Source: an uncultured Clostridia bacterium
GTDB taxonomy: Bacteria; Bacillota; Clostridia; Christensenellales; Borkfalkiaceae
NCBI GenBank assembly: GCA_944369635.1
Contig: CALVXL010000006.1
Span: 1-22,438 of the forward strand
DNA: 22,438 nucleotides
Direction of reading: 5' to 3'
Shown: positions 14,209 through 21,392 of the stretch, one piece after another
Layout: each line of letters begins with the position of its first letter
Position numbering within the stretch: position 1 is the first letter of the stretch
The notes under the pieces: model-generated
The model's database searches: none
Told to the model about the DNA's origin: nothing
What the model saw: only the letters and a program-made list of their open reading frames with translations
Translations under genes and position numbers: made by a program

Positions 14209-17200
14209 TTAAAGCTGTCCGTATTTTTCTTCAAATTCTTCCTTGGTAATGAGTACCTGCCGCGCACGGCTGCCGTCGAACGGGGAAATATACCCCATGC
14301 GGTCCATCTTGTCCACCAACGCGCCGGCCTTGGAATACCCCACGGAAAAACGCCGTTGCAACATGGAAATGGACGCGCTGCCGGAATTGATAACGTGACG
14401 GAGCGCGTCGACAAAGAGCTTGTCCTCGCTTAAAGAACGTTCGTTGCTGCCTCCGTCGTCCTCCTCCGCTTCTTCCGCCTGCGGGCTGATCGCCTTTTCG
14501 ATAGCCGCGGCGGCCTGTTCGTTGAAGTAAGATTCGTTATTTTCCTTAATATAATTGACCACGCTCTTGACTTCGGGCATGGAGATGAATGCGCCCTGAA
14601 TACGCTCGCACTTGGGCATCTGCGCGTTTTTATAGAGCATATCGCCGTTGCCGAGCAGTTTTTCCGCGCCGCCCTCGCTCAGAATCGTGCCGGAGTCCAC
14701 CGCGTTGGATACGCGGAACGCGATACGGCTGGGCAGGTTGGTTTTGATGACGCCCGTAATGACGTCTACCGACGGACGCTGCGTTGCCAGCACCAGATGG
14801 ATACCCGCCGCACGGGCCTTTTGCGAAAGCGAAAGGATCTTCGCTTCGAGATCGCGCTTGTTATACTGCATCAGATCGGAAACCTCGTCCACGATGATGA
14901 CGAGCTTCGGAATTTTGGGAACGTCGCCCACGGCGATATTTTCGTTATATTCATCGATATCGCGCACTTCGTTGTCGCGGAAACGCGAATAACGGTTTTC
15001 CATCTCCTCCACCGCCCACTGCAACGTGGCGATGGCTTTCTGCGCGTTGGTGATGATTTCATCGATCATAAGGTGCGGCAGGTGATTGTAAATGGTGAAT
15101 TCCACCTGTTTCGGGTCAACCAGAATGAGCCGCAACTCTTCGGGGGAATACTTCGTGATCAGCGAAATGATCATGGAGTTAAGGCATACGCTCTTGCCCA
15201 TGCCCGTAGCGCCCGCGACGAGGTAATGCGGCCCCTTTGCCAGATTATCGGTTACCGCCTCGCCCACCAGGTTTTTACCCAGCGCAAAGGTCAGCGCGCC
15301 GGGCTTGTTCTTTTTGAAGTTTTCCGATTCCAGAATATCGCGGAGTCCCACCGTGGTTTTCACTCTGTTGGGGACTTCTATGCCGACGAGGTTTTTCCCC
15401 GGTATCGGGGCTTCGATTCTCACGCCGTTTTCCGATTCCAGACGCATGGCGATATCGTCCGCATGGTTGGGCACTTTTTTGACCGAGACGCCCGCGGGCA
15501 GGGAAAGCTCATAGCGGGTGACCGTGGGCCCGTGAATATAGTTGACGACCTGCGCGTCGATACCGAATTCCGAAAGCGTGCGCTCGATGATACGGCTGCG
15601 CTCCTCGTAATCTTCGTGCGGCGCGTTGGGGTCTTGCCGATAAACTTTGAAAAGATCGATCGGAGGCGGATTGTATTTGACGTTGACGGGCGGATGGAAA
15701 CCGTCGGCCGCTTTCTTTTCCTCCGCCTGTTCGCGCACGGGCGGAACGGGCGTTTCCGCCGCGATCTCACGCCGCCGCGTAAACGCGGATACGTTGCTTT
15801 CCGCAGGCTCTTCCGCCTTTTCTTCCCCGAACAGATTGCGGGAGCGCTCCCTGGAAAAAGACGGCTCTTCCCGCACTTCCGCCCCTGCGGCTGAAGGCGA
15901 AGAAAGGTCCGAAGGCGTTACGCCGCCCGATACGGAAGATGTTTCTTCTTTTGGAATTTCCCTCGACCGATCGGCAAAGGGCATTTCGCGCTCGATGCGA
16001 GAAGGCGCGGGTTCTTCCGCCTGTGCGCGGAAGTCCGTTTGCGCGCCGAACGTGCGCGAAGGTTCGCGCTGCGGCATTTCGCGGCGCACTTCCCTGCGCG
16101 GCGAAGCCACGACCGATTCGTCGTCCTCTTCTATTTCGGAATAACGGCTATACGCTTCGGTACGTTTGCCCGCGTCGTCTTTGGAATATTCCACGTCGTC
16201 GTGTTCAAACATCGGCGGCAGGGTGTTTTCCTCCTGCGCCGTCGGTTTTACCGGCTCGGAAACGCGCGTGTATCCCGTTTCTTTCGCCTCTTCCGTACGC
16301 GTTCCCTTTCCCAGCGGATCGAAATTATAAGTGGAAAGATCGATGGTACGCGGCGTTTTGATGTATTCCAGTTTCTTTTGCAAATCGTCTTCGGGAGAAG
16401 GCGTTTCGGCGGTATTGACGGAATACGCCAACGCGCCCGACTGCTGTTTCGCCCTGTCGGGATATAAAATTTTGAAACTTTCGTTATTCTTCTCGGAAAC
16501 GGCTTTTTCCTTTTTGGTTTTCAATTCAAAATTATCGTCGCGGAAATAAAGACGGCTTGACGGCTGTTCTTCGGGAACGGCGTTTTCAACGGGATAATCT
16601 TTAAATTCCAGACCGAAATCCTGCGCTTTCGCGGCAGGCGCGGCGGGACGAAGCTGTTTTTTCGCATTGTTCTTTTTCGCGGCGGGCGTAAGAAACGCCC
16701 TGACGGTAAAATATGCAGACAATACGATCAATATTCCGATTACGGCATACGCTCCCGCGTTGCCGAGGAGCTTTGCAAAGGGATAATCGACGATCGCAAA
16801 GAGCGCGCCGCCGAAAGAAGCCGTAGAAAATCCCTTGTCGCCCGTATCATATGCGGCGGAAAGATATCCGCCGTAGCTTTCGCCCGAAAACGCCCTGAGC
16901 GAAATCGCGTTCAGAAGCAACACGATAAGGCAAAGCGTAAGCGCGGAGAGCGCAAACCGCTTTCCCACGGAAAAAAGCTTTTTCCCCGTAACGAGGCGAA
17001 CCCCGCCGAGAAACATTCCCGCAATGACCGCAAACGACGTATACCCGAACACCCCCAGTAAAAACGCGTTTACATACCGCCCGGGCGTGGAAAAGACCAC
17101 GTCGCGCGTAATCAGGCACACGAGCATGAGCGTTGCGAACAACACCAGCACCATTCCCGCCAACTCCTTGGTGAAAACGGTGTTTTCCTTTTTTTCTCCT

Positions 17201-17223
17201 TTATTTTTCTGCATTTCGTCCAT
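14209..17223 (-). CDS. ftsK: DNA translocase FtsK/SpoIIIE
   Basis: A septum-located ATPase that pumps chromosomal DNA into the daughter cell or forespore. About 1004 residues: four membrane spans within the first 180, a long charged linker (about 180-520) rich in Glu, Arg and Pro, the motor with Walker A GATGMGKS (about 671-678) and Walker B LILVDPK (about 697-703), and a C-terminal gamma winged-helix domain with FSVGYSKAGALVDKMDRMGYI that reads orienting sequences. The start at 17223 has AAGGA just ahead; an in-frame ATG at 17292 is rejected because it lies next to the -10 boxes. FtsK and SpoIIIE cannot be told apart by sequence alone. It heads the operon. Confidence 0.95.
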   Translation of the reverse strand: MDEMQKNKGEKKENTVFTKELAGMVLVLFATLMLVCLITRDVVFSTPGRYVNAFLLGVFGYTSFAVIAGMFLGGVRLVTGKKLFSVGKRFALSALTLCLIVLLLNAISLRAFSGESYGGYLSAAYDTGDKGFSTASFGGALFAIVDYPFAKLLGNAGAYAVIGILIVLSAYFTVRAFLTPAAKKNNAKKQLRPAAPAAKAQDFGLEFKDYPVENAVPEEQPSSRLYFRDDNFELKTKKEKAVSEKNNESFKILYPDRAKQQSGALAYSVNTAETPSPEDDLQKKLEYIKTPRTIDLSTYNFDPLGKGTRTEEAKETGYTRVSEPVKPTAQEENTLPPMFEHDDVEYSKDDAGKRTEAYSRYSEIEEDDESVVASPRREVRREMPQREPSRTFGAQTDFRAQAEEPAPSRIEREMPFADRSREIPKEETSSVSGGVTPSDLSSPSAAGAEVREEPSFSRERSRNLFGEEKAEEPAESNVSAFTRRREIAAETPVPPVREQAEEKKAADGFHPPVNVKYNPPPIDLFKVYRQDPNAPHEDYEERSRIIERTLSEFGIDAQVVNYIHGPTVTRYELSLPAGVSVKKVPNHADDIAMRLESENGVRIEAPIPGKNLVGIEVPNRVKTTVGLRDILESENFKKNKPGALTFALGKNLVGEAVTDNLAKGPHYLVAGATGMGKSVCLNSMIISLITKYSPEELRLILVDPKQVEFTIYNHLPHLMIDEIITNAQKAIATLQWAVEEMENRYSRFRDNEVRDIDEYNENIAVGDVPKIPKLVIIVDEVSDLMQYNKRDLEAKILSLSQKARAAGIHLVLATQRPSVDVITGVIKTNLPSRIAFRVSNAVDSGTILSEGGAEKLLGNGDMLYKNAQMPKCERIQGAFISMPEVKSVVNYIKENNESYFNEQAAAAIEKAISPQAEEAEEDDGGSNERSLSEDKLFVDALRHVINSGSASISMLQRRFSVGYSKAGALVDKMDRMGYISPFDGSRARQVLITKEEFEEKYGQL

Positions 17224-17309
17224 ATCGTCCTTTTTTCGCGGCACATTCCTCACCGATTTTGCGCCTCTTGCGCAAGCCGCTTGTCCTGACATAAAATTAT
17301 ACGTATTAA

Positions 17310-17338
17310 ATTATACCAAACATTGCCCGATTTTACAA
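17310..17338 (-). promoter_or_regulatory. Sigma-A promoter of the ftsK operon
   Basis: Minus strand TTGTAA (17333-17338), a 17 bp spacer and TATAAT (17310-17315). A second perfect TATAAT (17296-17301) has no good -35 partner. The inverted repeat AAACATTG / CAATGTTT (17318-17325 and 17336-17343) covers the spacer and the -35 box and may be an operator. Confidence 0.75.
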
Positions 17339-17464
17339 TGTTTTTATAAATAAATTTTAAAATTCGCTTTCAAAAAGTTCCAAACCTTTCTTTTTCGACA
17401 AAAATGCTCCTCCCCCGCGCATTACAAAATTATTTTAATGCTCGGCAAAGCCAAACGCTTATAA

Positions 17465-17490
17465 AAAAAGCCGCGTTACTGCGGCTTTTT
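17465..17490 (-). terminator. Terminator of the ABC importer operon, overlapping its last gene
   Basis: Arms AAAAAGCCGC and GCGGCTTTTT (17465-17474 and 17481-17490) around a 6-nt loop. The stop codon of the ATPase gene (17476-17478) lies in the loop. On the minus strand a run of T follows the stem. Confidence 0.85.
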
Positions 17491-18129
17491 GATTTTCGAG
17501 AAAAAATACTGTTTGAGCGTTTCTTCCGTATTTGCGCGGTTCTTTACGGCAAGATCCATCGCGATCCTTCCCTTTTCCAAAACGATGACCCTGTCGGCCA
17601 GATACGCCGCCTCGGTGACGTCGTGCGTGACGAACAGCGCGGTCTTGTTTTCCGAAAGCGATTTGTAAAATTCCATCAGCTCGTATTTAAGCGCAAGATC
17701 GAGGTTGCGGAACGGTTCATCCATCAAAACAAGGGGGGCGTCGTATAAAAAAGCCCGCAAAATCGCCACTCTGCGGCTCATGCCCGCGGAAAGATGCAAA
17801 GGGTATTCCCCCGCAAAATCCGCAAGCCCCGCGCGCAAAAGGTAGTCTTTTGCCCGTTTTTCGTCGGCAACGAGCGTGAGATTTTCAAGAACCGTCATGT
17901 GCTTTATCAACCGATCGCTTTGGAAGATATAACTTACTTTTTCCGGCACGTCGACAAGTTCGCCGCCGTCAAAGGGTAAAATGCCCGCAACGATGTTCAG
18001 AAGCGTGGTTTTGCCCGCGCCGCTCGCCCCCAGCACCGCAAGTGTTTCCCCGTCGGCAACGAAAAGGGAAAAGTCCTCGTATACGCAAAGATCGCCGTAA
18101 TTTTTTTTCAGGTTTTTAATTTCAAGCAT
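17476..18129 (-). CDS. ABC importer ATPase (nitrate/sulfonate/taurine type)
   Basis: 217 residues, a single nucleotide-binding domain of the SsuB/TauB/ThiZ kind. Walker A is GASGAGKTT (34-42), the Q-loop is YIFQSDR (Gln70), Walker B is LVLMDE (133-138) and the switch His is 169 in FVTHD. The signature is LSAGMSRR (113-120) in place of the usual LSGGMRQR, a mild divergence. It overlaps the permease gene by 8 nt and is the last gene of the three-gene importer operon. It powers uptake of the ligand bound by the lipoprotein; the ligand is unknown. Confidence 0.92.
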   Translation of the reverse strand: MLEIKNLKKNYGDLCVYEDFSLFVADGETLAVLGASGAGKTTLLNIVAGILPFDGGELVDVPEKVSYIFQSDRLIKHMTVLENLTLVADEKRAKDYLLRAGLADFAGEYPLHLSAGMSRRVAILRAFLYDAPLVLMDEPFRNLDLALKYELMEFYKSLSENKTALFVTHDVTEAAYLADRVIVLEKGRIAMDLAVKNRANTEETLKQYFFSKIKKPQ

Positions 18130-18883
18130 ACTTTTTCACCATCGCTTTGGCAATGCCTTTCGCCGCGCTTTCCACTAAAATTCCCGTCAGAACGATGACC
18201 AGAACCAACGCGAGCATATGCGCCGACTCGAAATATATTTTATCGAGATTCAAAAGCGTACCCATGCCCTCGGCGGTGGCGGCGATGACCTCCGCGGCGA
18301 CCATGAGTTTTAAATTGAGCGAAAACCCCGCCCCCGCCGCTACGACGGCAGGCGGCAGAATCTGCGGCAGATAAATTTTAAAAACGCGCGTTTTTACGGG
18401 AATATGATATATGCGGCACATTTCCGCCGTTTCCTTATCCGCCGCCGAAAGCGCGCTTTCGGCATTTGTGTAAAGGGTAGGCAGAACGACCAGCATGGTC
18501 ACGACGACCGCCGCCGTGCGGCTGCTCGTCCAAAGCACCAGGAGCAAAACGACCGCAACCGTGGGCAGCGCGCGCACGAGGGGCAACAAAGTACCTATCA
18601 CCCGCGCGGCGTTTCGGCTCTTCCTCGCCCCCGCCGCAGCGGCAAACGCCAGCGCAAAAGAGACGACGAAAGCGATCAGGCTTCTCAAAAGCGTTGTGAA
18701 ATACGCCCTGTAAAATTTTTTATCGGCAAAGAGCGCAAAAAATTCTTTCAAAGCGGAAGACGGGCGGGGAAGTATAATTTCCTCGTCCGTGATTGCCGCC
18801 GCGGCCGCCCACAACGCGAAAATACAAAAAAACGTTACGAGCGGTACCGCGATATTCAGAATTTTATTGGCTTTGTTTTTCAT
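18122..18883 (-). CDS. ABC importer permease (BPD_transp_1, SsuC/TauC type)
   Basis: 253 residues with about six membrane spans. The cytoplasmic EAA-like loop that touches the ATPase is visible around residues 150-180, running from KETAEMCRI to YLPQILPP, where Pro-x-x-x-P follows as in SsuC/TauC. The pore-forming permease probably works as a homodimer. It starts 1 nt after the stop of the lipoprotein gene and overlaps the ATPase gene by 8 nt, so the three are made together. Confidence 0.92.
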   Translation of the reverse strand: MKNKANKILNIAVPLVTFFCIFALWAAAAAITDEEIILPRPSSALKEFFALFADKKFYRAYFTTLLRSLIAFVVSFALAFAAAAGARKSRNAARVIGTLLPLVRALPTVAVVLLLVLWTSSRTAAVVVTMLVVLPTLYTNAESALSAADKETAEMCRIYHIPVKTRVFKIYLPQILPPAVVAAGAGFSLNLKLMVAAEVIAATAEGMGTLLNLDKIYFESAHMLALVLVIVLTGILVESAAKGIAKAMVKKYA

Positions 18884-18884
18884 A

Positions 18885-19907
18885 TTATTTTGCGATTTCG
18901 TAAGAAATATCGTTTTTGTTCAAAAGATATCTGAACGTCAGATCGGGGACCTGCCCCTGGCCGATCACGCCGATCGTTTTGCCTTTCAGATCGCCCAACG
19001 AAGAGATCGCCTCGCTGCTCATCACGTAAATATTGCCGTGCGTAACCACGCCGAGCATCACGTATTTTTCCCCGTTGCCCACGGTTTTGGAAGCCGCGGT
19101 AACAGGCAAAACGGCGACGTCCGCTTTCCCCTGTACGACCGAAGGCCCTATATTCGCCGAGGAAACCACGGTATATTCCACCTTCCTTTCGAACTGCGCG
19201 TTATCTTTAATCAGTTTTGCCATGGCGAGCGCAGGCGCGCCGTCGGGCATATAAACGGCATATTCCGCGGCAGTATCTTCCGTATCGGCAGAAGAAAGTT
19301 CGCAGAAAAACGCGTCGGAAACGGCGTTTGCGGAAGTATCTTCCACACCTTTCATCGCGGCAAGATACGCATTGACGGAAGTTTTCGCATCCGCAGAGGT
19401 CTGCAGATAAATATTGCAGTTTTCCACAACCGCCTTATTGATTGCAGTTTTGTCGAGCGACGGCGTTACGCCCTCGGCAAGCGCGGAATTGATGGCGTCC
19501 ACCGCGGAAGCGGCATTGTCGTCGTTTGCAACGATCCAAGAAGCATTCTCTTCGATGGCCTGCAAAAGCGCAGAAAGGAATTTGCCGTCCTTTTCGACGA
19601 TTTCTTTTTTCGCGACGATCACCGCCTGCGGATAGTCTCCGCCGTAAACTTCCTGCACGTCGATTTTCATGCCGACTTCGGCGTTCATCGTCGTGATCTT
19701 GGTTGCGGCGGGTTCGGGCAAAAGTCCCGTCTTGAGTTGCCCCGTCTTCATGGCGGGAAGCATCGCGGACGCGTCCGCATAATAGCGGATCGTTACTTTT
19801 GCGTCCGGGGTATTGTTTTCGTTTCCGTCGTTGCCCGATTTCCCGTTACAGGCGGCAAAAGCAAACAACGTGAAAATTGCGAGCAACACGGCTATGATTT
19901 TTTTCAT
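18885..19907 (-). CDS. ABC importer substrate-binding lipoprotein, apparently circularly permuted
   Basis: 340 residues. A lipoprotein signal peptide with lipobox FAAC puts the anchoring Cys at 20, followed by an Asn/Gly-rich linker. The body belongs to the NMT1/SsuA-like binding proteins, but its order is unusual. Residues 37 to about 200 (KVTIRYYADASAMLPAMKTGQ, then LLPEPAAT at 62-69) match the part that normally forms the second half of such proteins. Residues 213-340 (YMPDGAPA at 219-226, KADVAVLP, THGNIYV, DLKGKTIGV near 306) match the part that normally comes first. The protein ends ISYEIAK, and the first half starts DAKVTIRYY, so the two ends would join smoothly in a standard relative. 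GGGAG lies 7 nt upstream of the ATG. The ligand is unknown. The family is sure, the permutation likely. Confidence 0.9.
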   Translation of the reverse strand: MKKIIAVLLAIFTLFAFAACNGKSGNDGNENNTPDAKVTIRYYADASAMLPAMKTGQLKTGLLPEPAATKITTMNAEVGMKIDVQEVYGGDYPQAVIVAKKEIVEKDGKFLSALLQAIEENASWIVANDDNAASAVDAINSALAEGVTPSLDKTAINKAVVENCNIYLQTSADAKTSVNAYLAAMKGVEDTSANAVSDAFFCELSSADTEDTAAEYAVYMPDGAPALAMAKLIKDNAQFERKVEYTVVSSANIGPSVVQGKADVAVLPVTAASKTVGNGEKYVMLGVVTHGNIYVMSSEAISSLGDLKGKTIGVIGQGQVPDLTFRYLLNKNDISYEIAK

Positions 19908-19923
19908 GTTTTTACTCCCTTGT

Positions 19924-19954
19924 AAAAAAATTCCCGTACGGCGCGCGTCGGGAA
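19924..19954 (-). terminator. Attenuator-like terminator just ahead of the lipoprotein gene
   Basis: On the minus strand TTCCCG and CGGGAA close a GC-rich hairpin (19931-19954) that is followed directly by seven T (19924-19930). It lies between the promoter and the gene it would serve, 17 nt ahead of the ATG, so full termination would silence the operon; conditional readthrough is expected. Confidence 0.75.
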
Positions 19955-20030
19955 AAAAGGCAGAGCAAAAACCCGCAGAAACCGCGGTTCATTCAGCCCT
20001 TTACCGTCAGGCGCACCTTCCGATTCAGGT
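19955..20030 (-). promoter_or_regulatory. Structured leader RNA, candidate riboswitch aptamer (class not assigned)
   Basis: About 75 nt between the predicted transcription start (near 20030) and the attenuator. Visible pairing includes CACCT / AGGTG near the 5' end, CGGT / ACCG enclosing GGGCTGAATGA, and AACCGCGGTT followed by GCGGGTTTTT, which could form a second hairpin. I tested it by eye against TPP, SAM-I, cobalamin, lysine, glycine, purine, T-box and guanidine-I patterns; none fits. A protein-binding leader is the other explanation. Confidence 0.45.
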
Positions 20031-20036
20031 GTTTCT

Positions 20037-20065
20037 ATTTTATATCCTTTTTTTCAATTTGTCAA
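20037..20065 (-). promoter_or_regulatory. Sigma-A promoter of the ABC importer operon
   Basis: Minus strand TTGACA (20060-20065), a 17 bp spacer and TAAAAT (20037-20042). It gives a leader of about 120 nt ahead of the lipoprotein gene, long enough for the aptamer and attenuator described here. Confidence 0.85.
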
Positions 20066-20140
20066 ACGATTGCGGCGGCGGAATAATTTTCCGCCGCCGC
20101 AATGAAAGCAAATTCGTAACGACATATAAAATACGCATAT

Positions 20141-20178
20141 AAAAAAATTCGCCTCGCGGAAAATTTTTCCGCGAGGCG
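20141..20178 (-). terminator. Terminator of ilvC
   Basis: Two 14-nt arms, 20150-20163 and 20165-20178, with a GC-rich base (CGCCTCGCGG), followed on the minus strand by seven T (20141-20147). It lies 17 bp downstream of the ilvC stop. Confidence 0.88.
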
Positions 20179-20194
20179 GGGCAAAACATCAAAG

Positions 20195-21229
20195 TTATTT
20201 CGTTTCGCTGTACTTGTCTTCGTTGTTCCAGCTGTAGAGTTTTCTGAGTTCTTCGCCGACCTTTTCCAGCTGATGGGAAGCTTCCATTTCCCTGCAGGCG
20301 TTGAAATGCGCTCTGCCGCCGCTCTTGTTCTCCGAAATCCATTTGGACGCAAACGTACCGTCCTGAATTTCGCGGAGAATCTTTTTCATTTCCTTTTTGG
20401 TTTCGTCGGTGATGAGGCGTTTGCCCGTTTCGTAATCGCCGAATTCCGCCGTATCGGAAATGGAATATCTCATCTTGGAGAAACCGCCGCTGTAAATCAG
20501 ATCGACGATCAGTTTCATTTCGTGAATACATTCAAAATACGCGTTTCTGGGATCGTAACCCGCTTCCACCAGCGTTTCAAAGCCCGCTTTCATAAGAGCG
20601 GTTACGCCGCCGCAGAGAACCGCCTGTTCGCCGAAGAGGTCGGTTTCCGTTTCGCATTTAAAGGTGGTTTCCAAAACGCCCGCTCTCGCGCCGCCGATAC
20701 CCAGCGCATACGCCAAAGCGATGTCCAAGGTGTTGCCGCTGTAGTCCTGATAAACCGCCACCAGATCGGGAACGCCGTGGCCTTCCACATACTCGCTCCT
20801 CACGGTATGACCGGGGCCTTTGGGCGTGATCATGAATACGTTTATCGTCTTTGCGGGAACGATCTGTTTGAAATGAATGTTGAAACCGTGCGCGAACGCA
20901 AGGTATTTGCCTTCCGTCAGGTTGGGCGCAACGGATTCTTTATAAATATCCGCCATTTTTTCATCGGGCGTAAGCATCATTACGATGTCCGCTTTTTTAG
21001 CGGCTTCCGCAACGGTGAGCACTTCAAAACCCGCTTTTTCGGCGATGGGCCACGTTCTGCCGCCCTTATTGAGTCCGATAACGACCTTGACGCCGCTGTC
21101 GCGCAGATTGAGCGCGTGCGCATGCCCCTGAGAGCCGTAGCCGATGATGGCGACCGTCTTTTTCTTCAAAAGATTCAGATCGCAGTCGCTTTCGTGATAT
21201 ATCTTTGCATTATTCAGATTTTCAGCCAT
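20195..21229 (-). CDS. ilvC: Ketol-acid reductoisomerase, class I
   Basis: Isomerises and reduces acetolactate or acetohydroxybutyrate, with Mg2+ and NAD(P)H, in branched-chain amino acid synthesis; cytoplasmic. 344 residues, the short class I length. The Rossmann loop is GYGSQGHAHALNLRDSG, the cofactor-specificity loop follows GLNKGGRTW, the catalytic His region is AFAHGFNIHF, and the metal-binding acidic residues lie in ETDLFGEQAVLCGG and YFECIHEMKLIVDLIYSGG. GGAGG precedes the ATG by 7 nt. The other ilv/leu genes are not adjacent; it forms a single-gene unit between its own promoter (21258-21286) and terminator. The leader is about 20 nt, too short for a T-box or leader-peptide attenuator. 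Confidence 0.97.
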   Translation of the reverse strand: MAENLNNAKIYHESDCDLNLLKKKTVAIIGYGSQGHAHALNLRDSGVKVVIGLNKGGRTWPIAEKAGFEVLTVAEAAKKADIVMMLTPDEKMADIYKESVAPNLTEGKYLAFAHGFNIHFKQIVPAKTINVFMITPKGPGHTVRSEYVEGHGVPDLVAVYQDYSGNTLDIALAYALGIGGARAGVLETTFKCETETDLFGEQAVLCGGVTALMKAGFETLVEAGYDPRNAYFECIHEMKLIVDLIYSGGFSKMRYSISDTAEFGDYETGKRLITDETKKEMKKILREIQDGTFASKWISENKSGGRAHFNACREMEASHQLEKVGEELRKLYSWNNEDKYSETK

Positions 21230-21257
21230 AATGTCCTCCGATTACCGCTTTTTTCCT

Positions 21258-21286
21258 ATTATATTACTCTTTTACGCCGTTGTCAA
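21258..21286 (-). promoter_or_regulatory. Consensus sigma-A promoter of ilvC
   Basis: Minus strand TTGACA (21281-21286), a 17 bp spacer and TATAAT (21258-21263), a full consensus match at both boxes. Confidence 0.88.
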
Positions 21287-21334
21287 ATTTTAATCGCTTT
21301 TTTTGCGCAAAAAAATATTTTATTCATAAATTAT

Positions 21335-21363
21335 TTGATTTTATGCATTAAAAGGTATATACT
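21335..21363 (+). promoter_or_regulatory. Sigma-A promoter of the DUF815 ATPase gene
   Basis: TTGATT (21335-21340), a 17 bp spacer and TATACT (21358-21363), divergent from the ilvC promoter with about 48 bp between the -35 boxes. GAGGA at 21379-21383 leads the ATG at 21393. Confidence 0.7.
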
Positions 21364-21392
21364 GTCCTTATCACACGCGAGGACGTACAATC

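Noticed and set aside
17224..17292. Longer FtsK start at 17292
   Set aside because: It lies next to the promoter -10 boxes with no ribosome binding site; AAGGA precedes the ATG at 17223.
19955..20030. TPP riboswitch ahead of the NMT1-like importer
   Set aside because: GGTGC and GGCTGA occur, but the essential CTGAGA and ACCTGATxTGGATAATxCC parts are absent, so it is not called.
21230..21257. T-box or leader-peptide attenuation of ilvC
   Set aside because: The transcript leader is only about 20 nt and holds no T-box sequence or hairpin pair.
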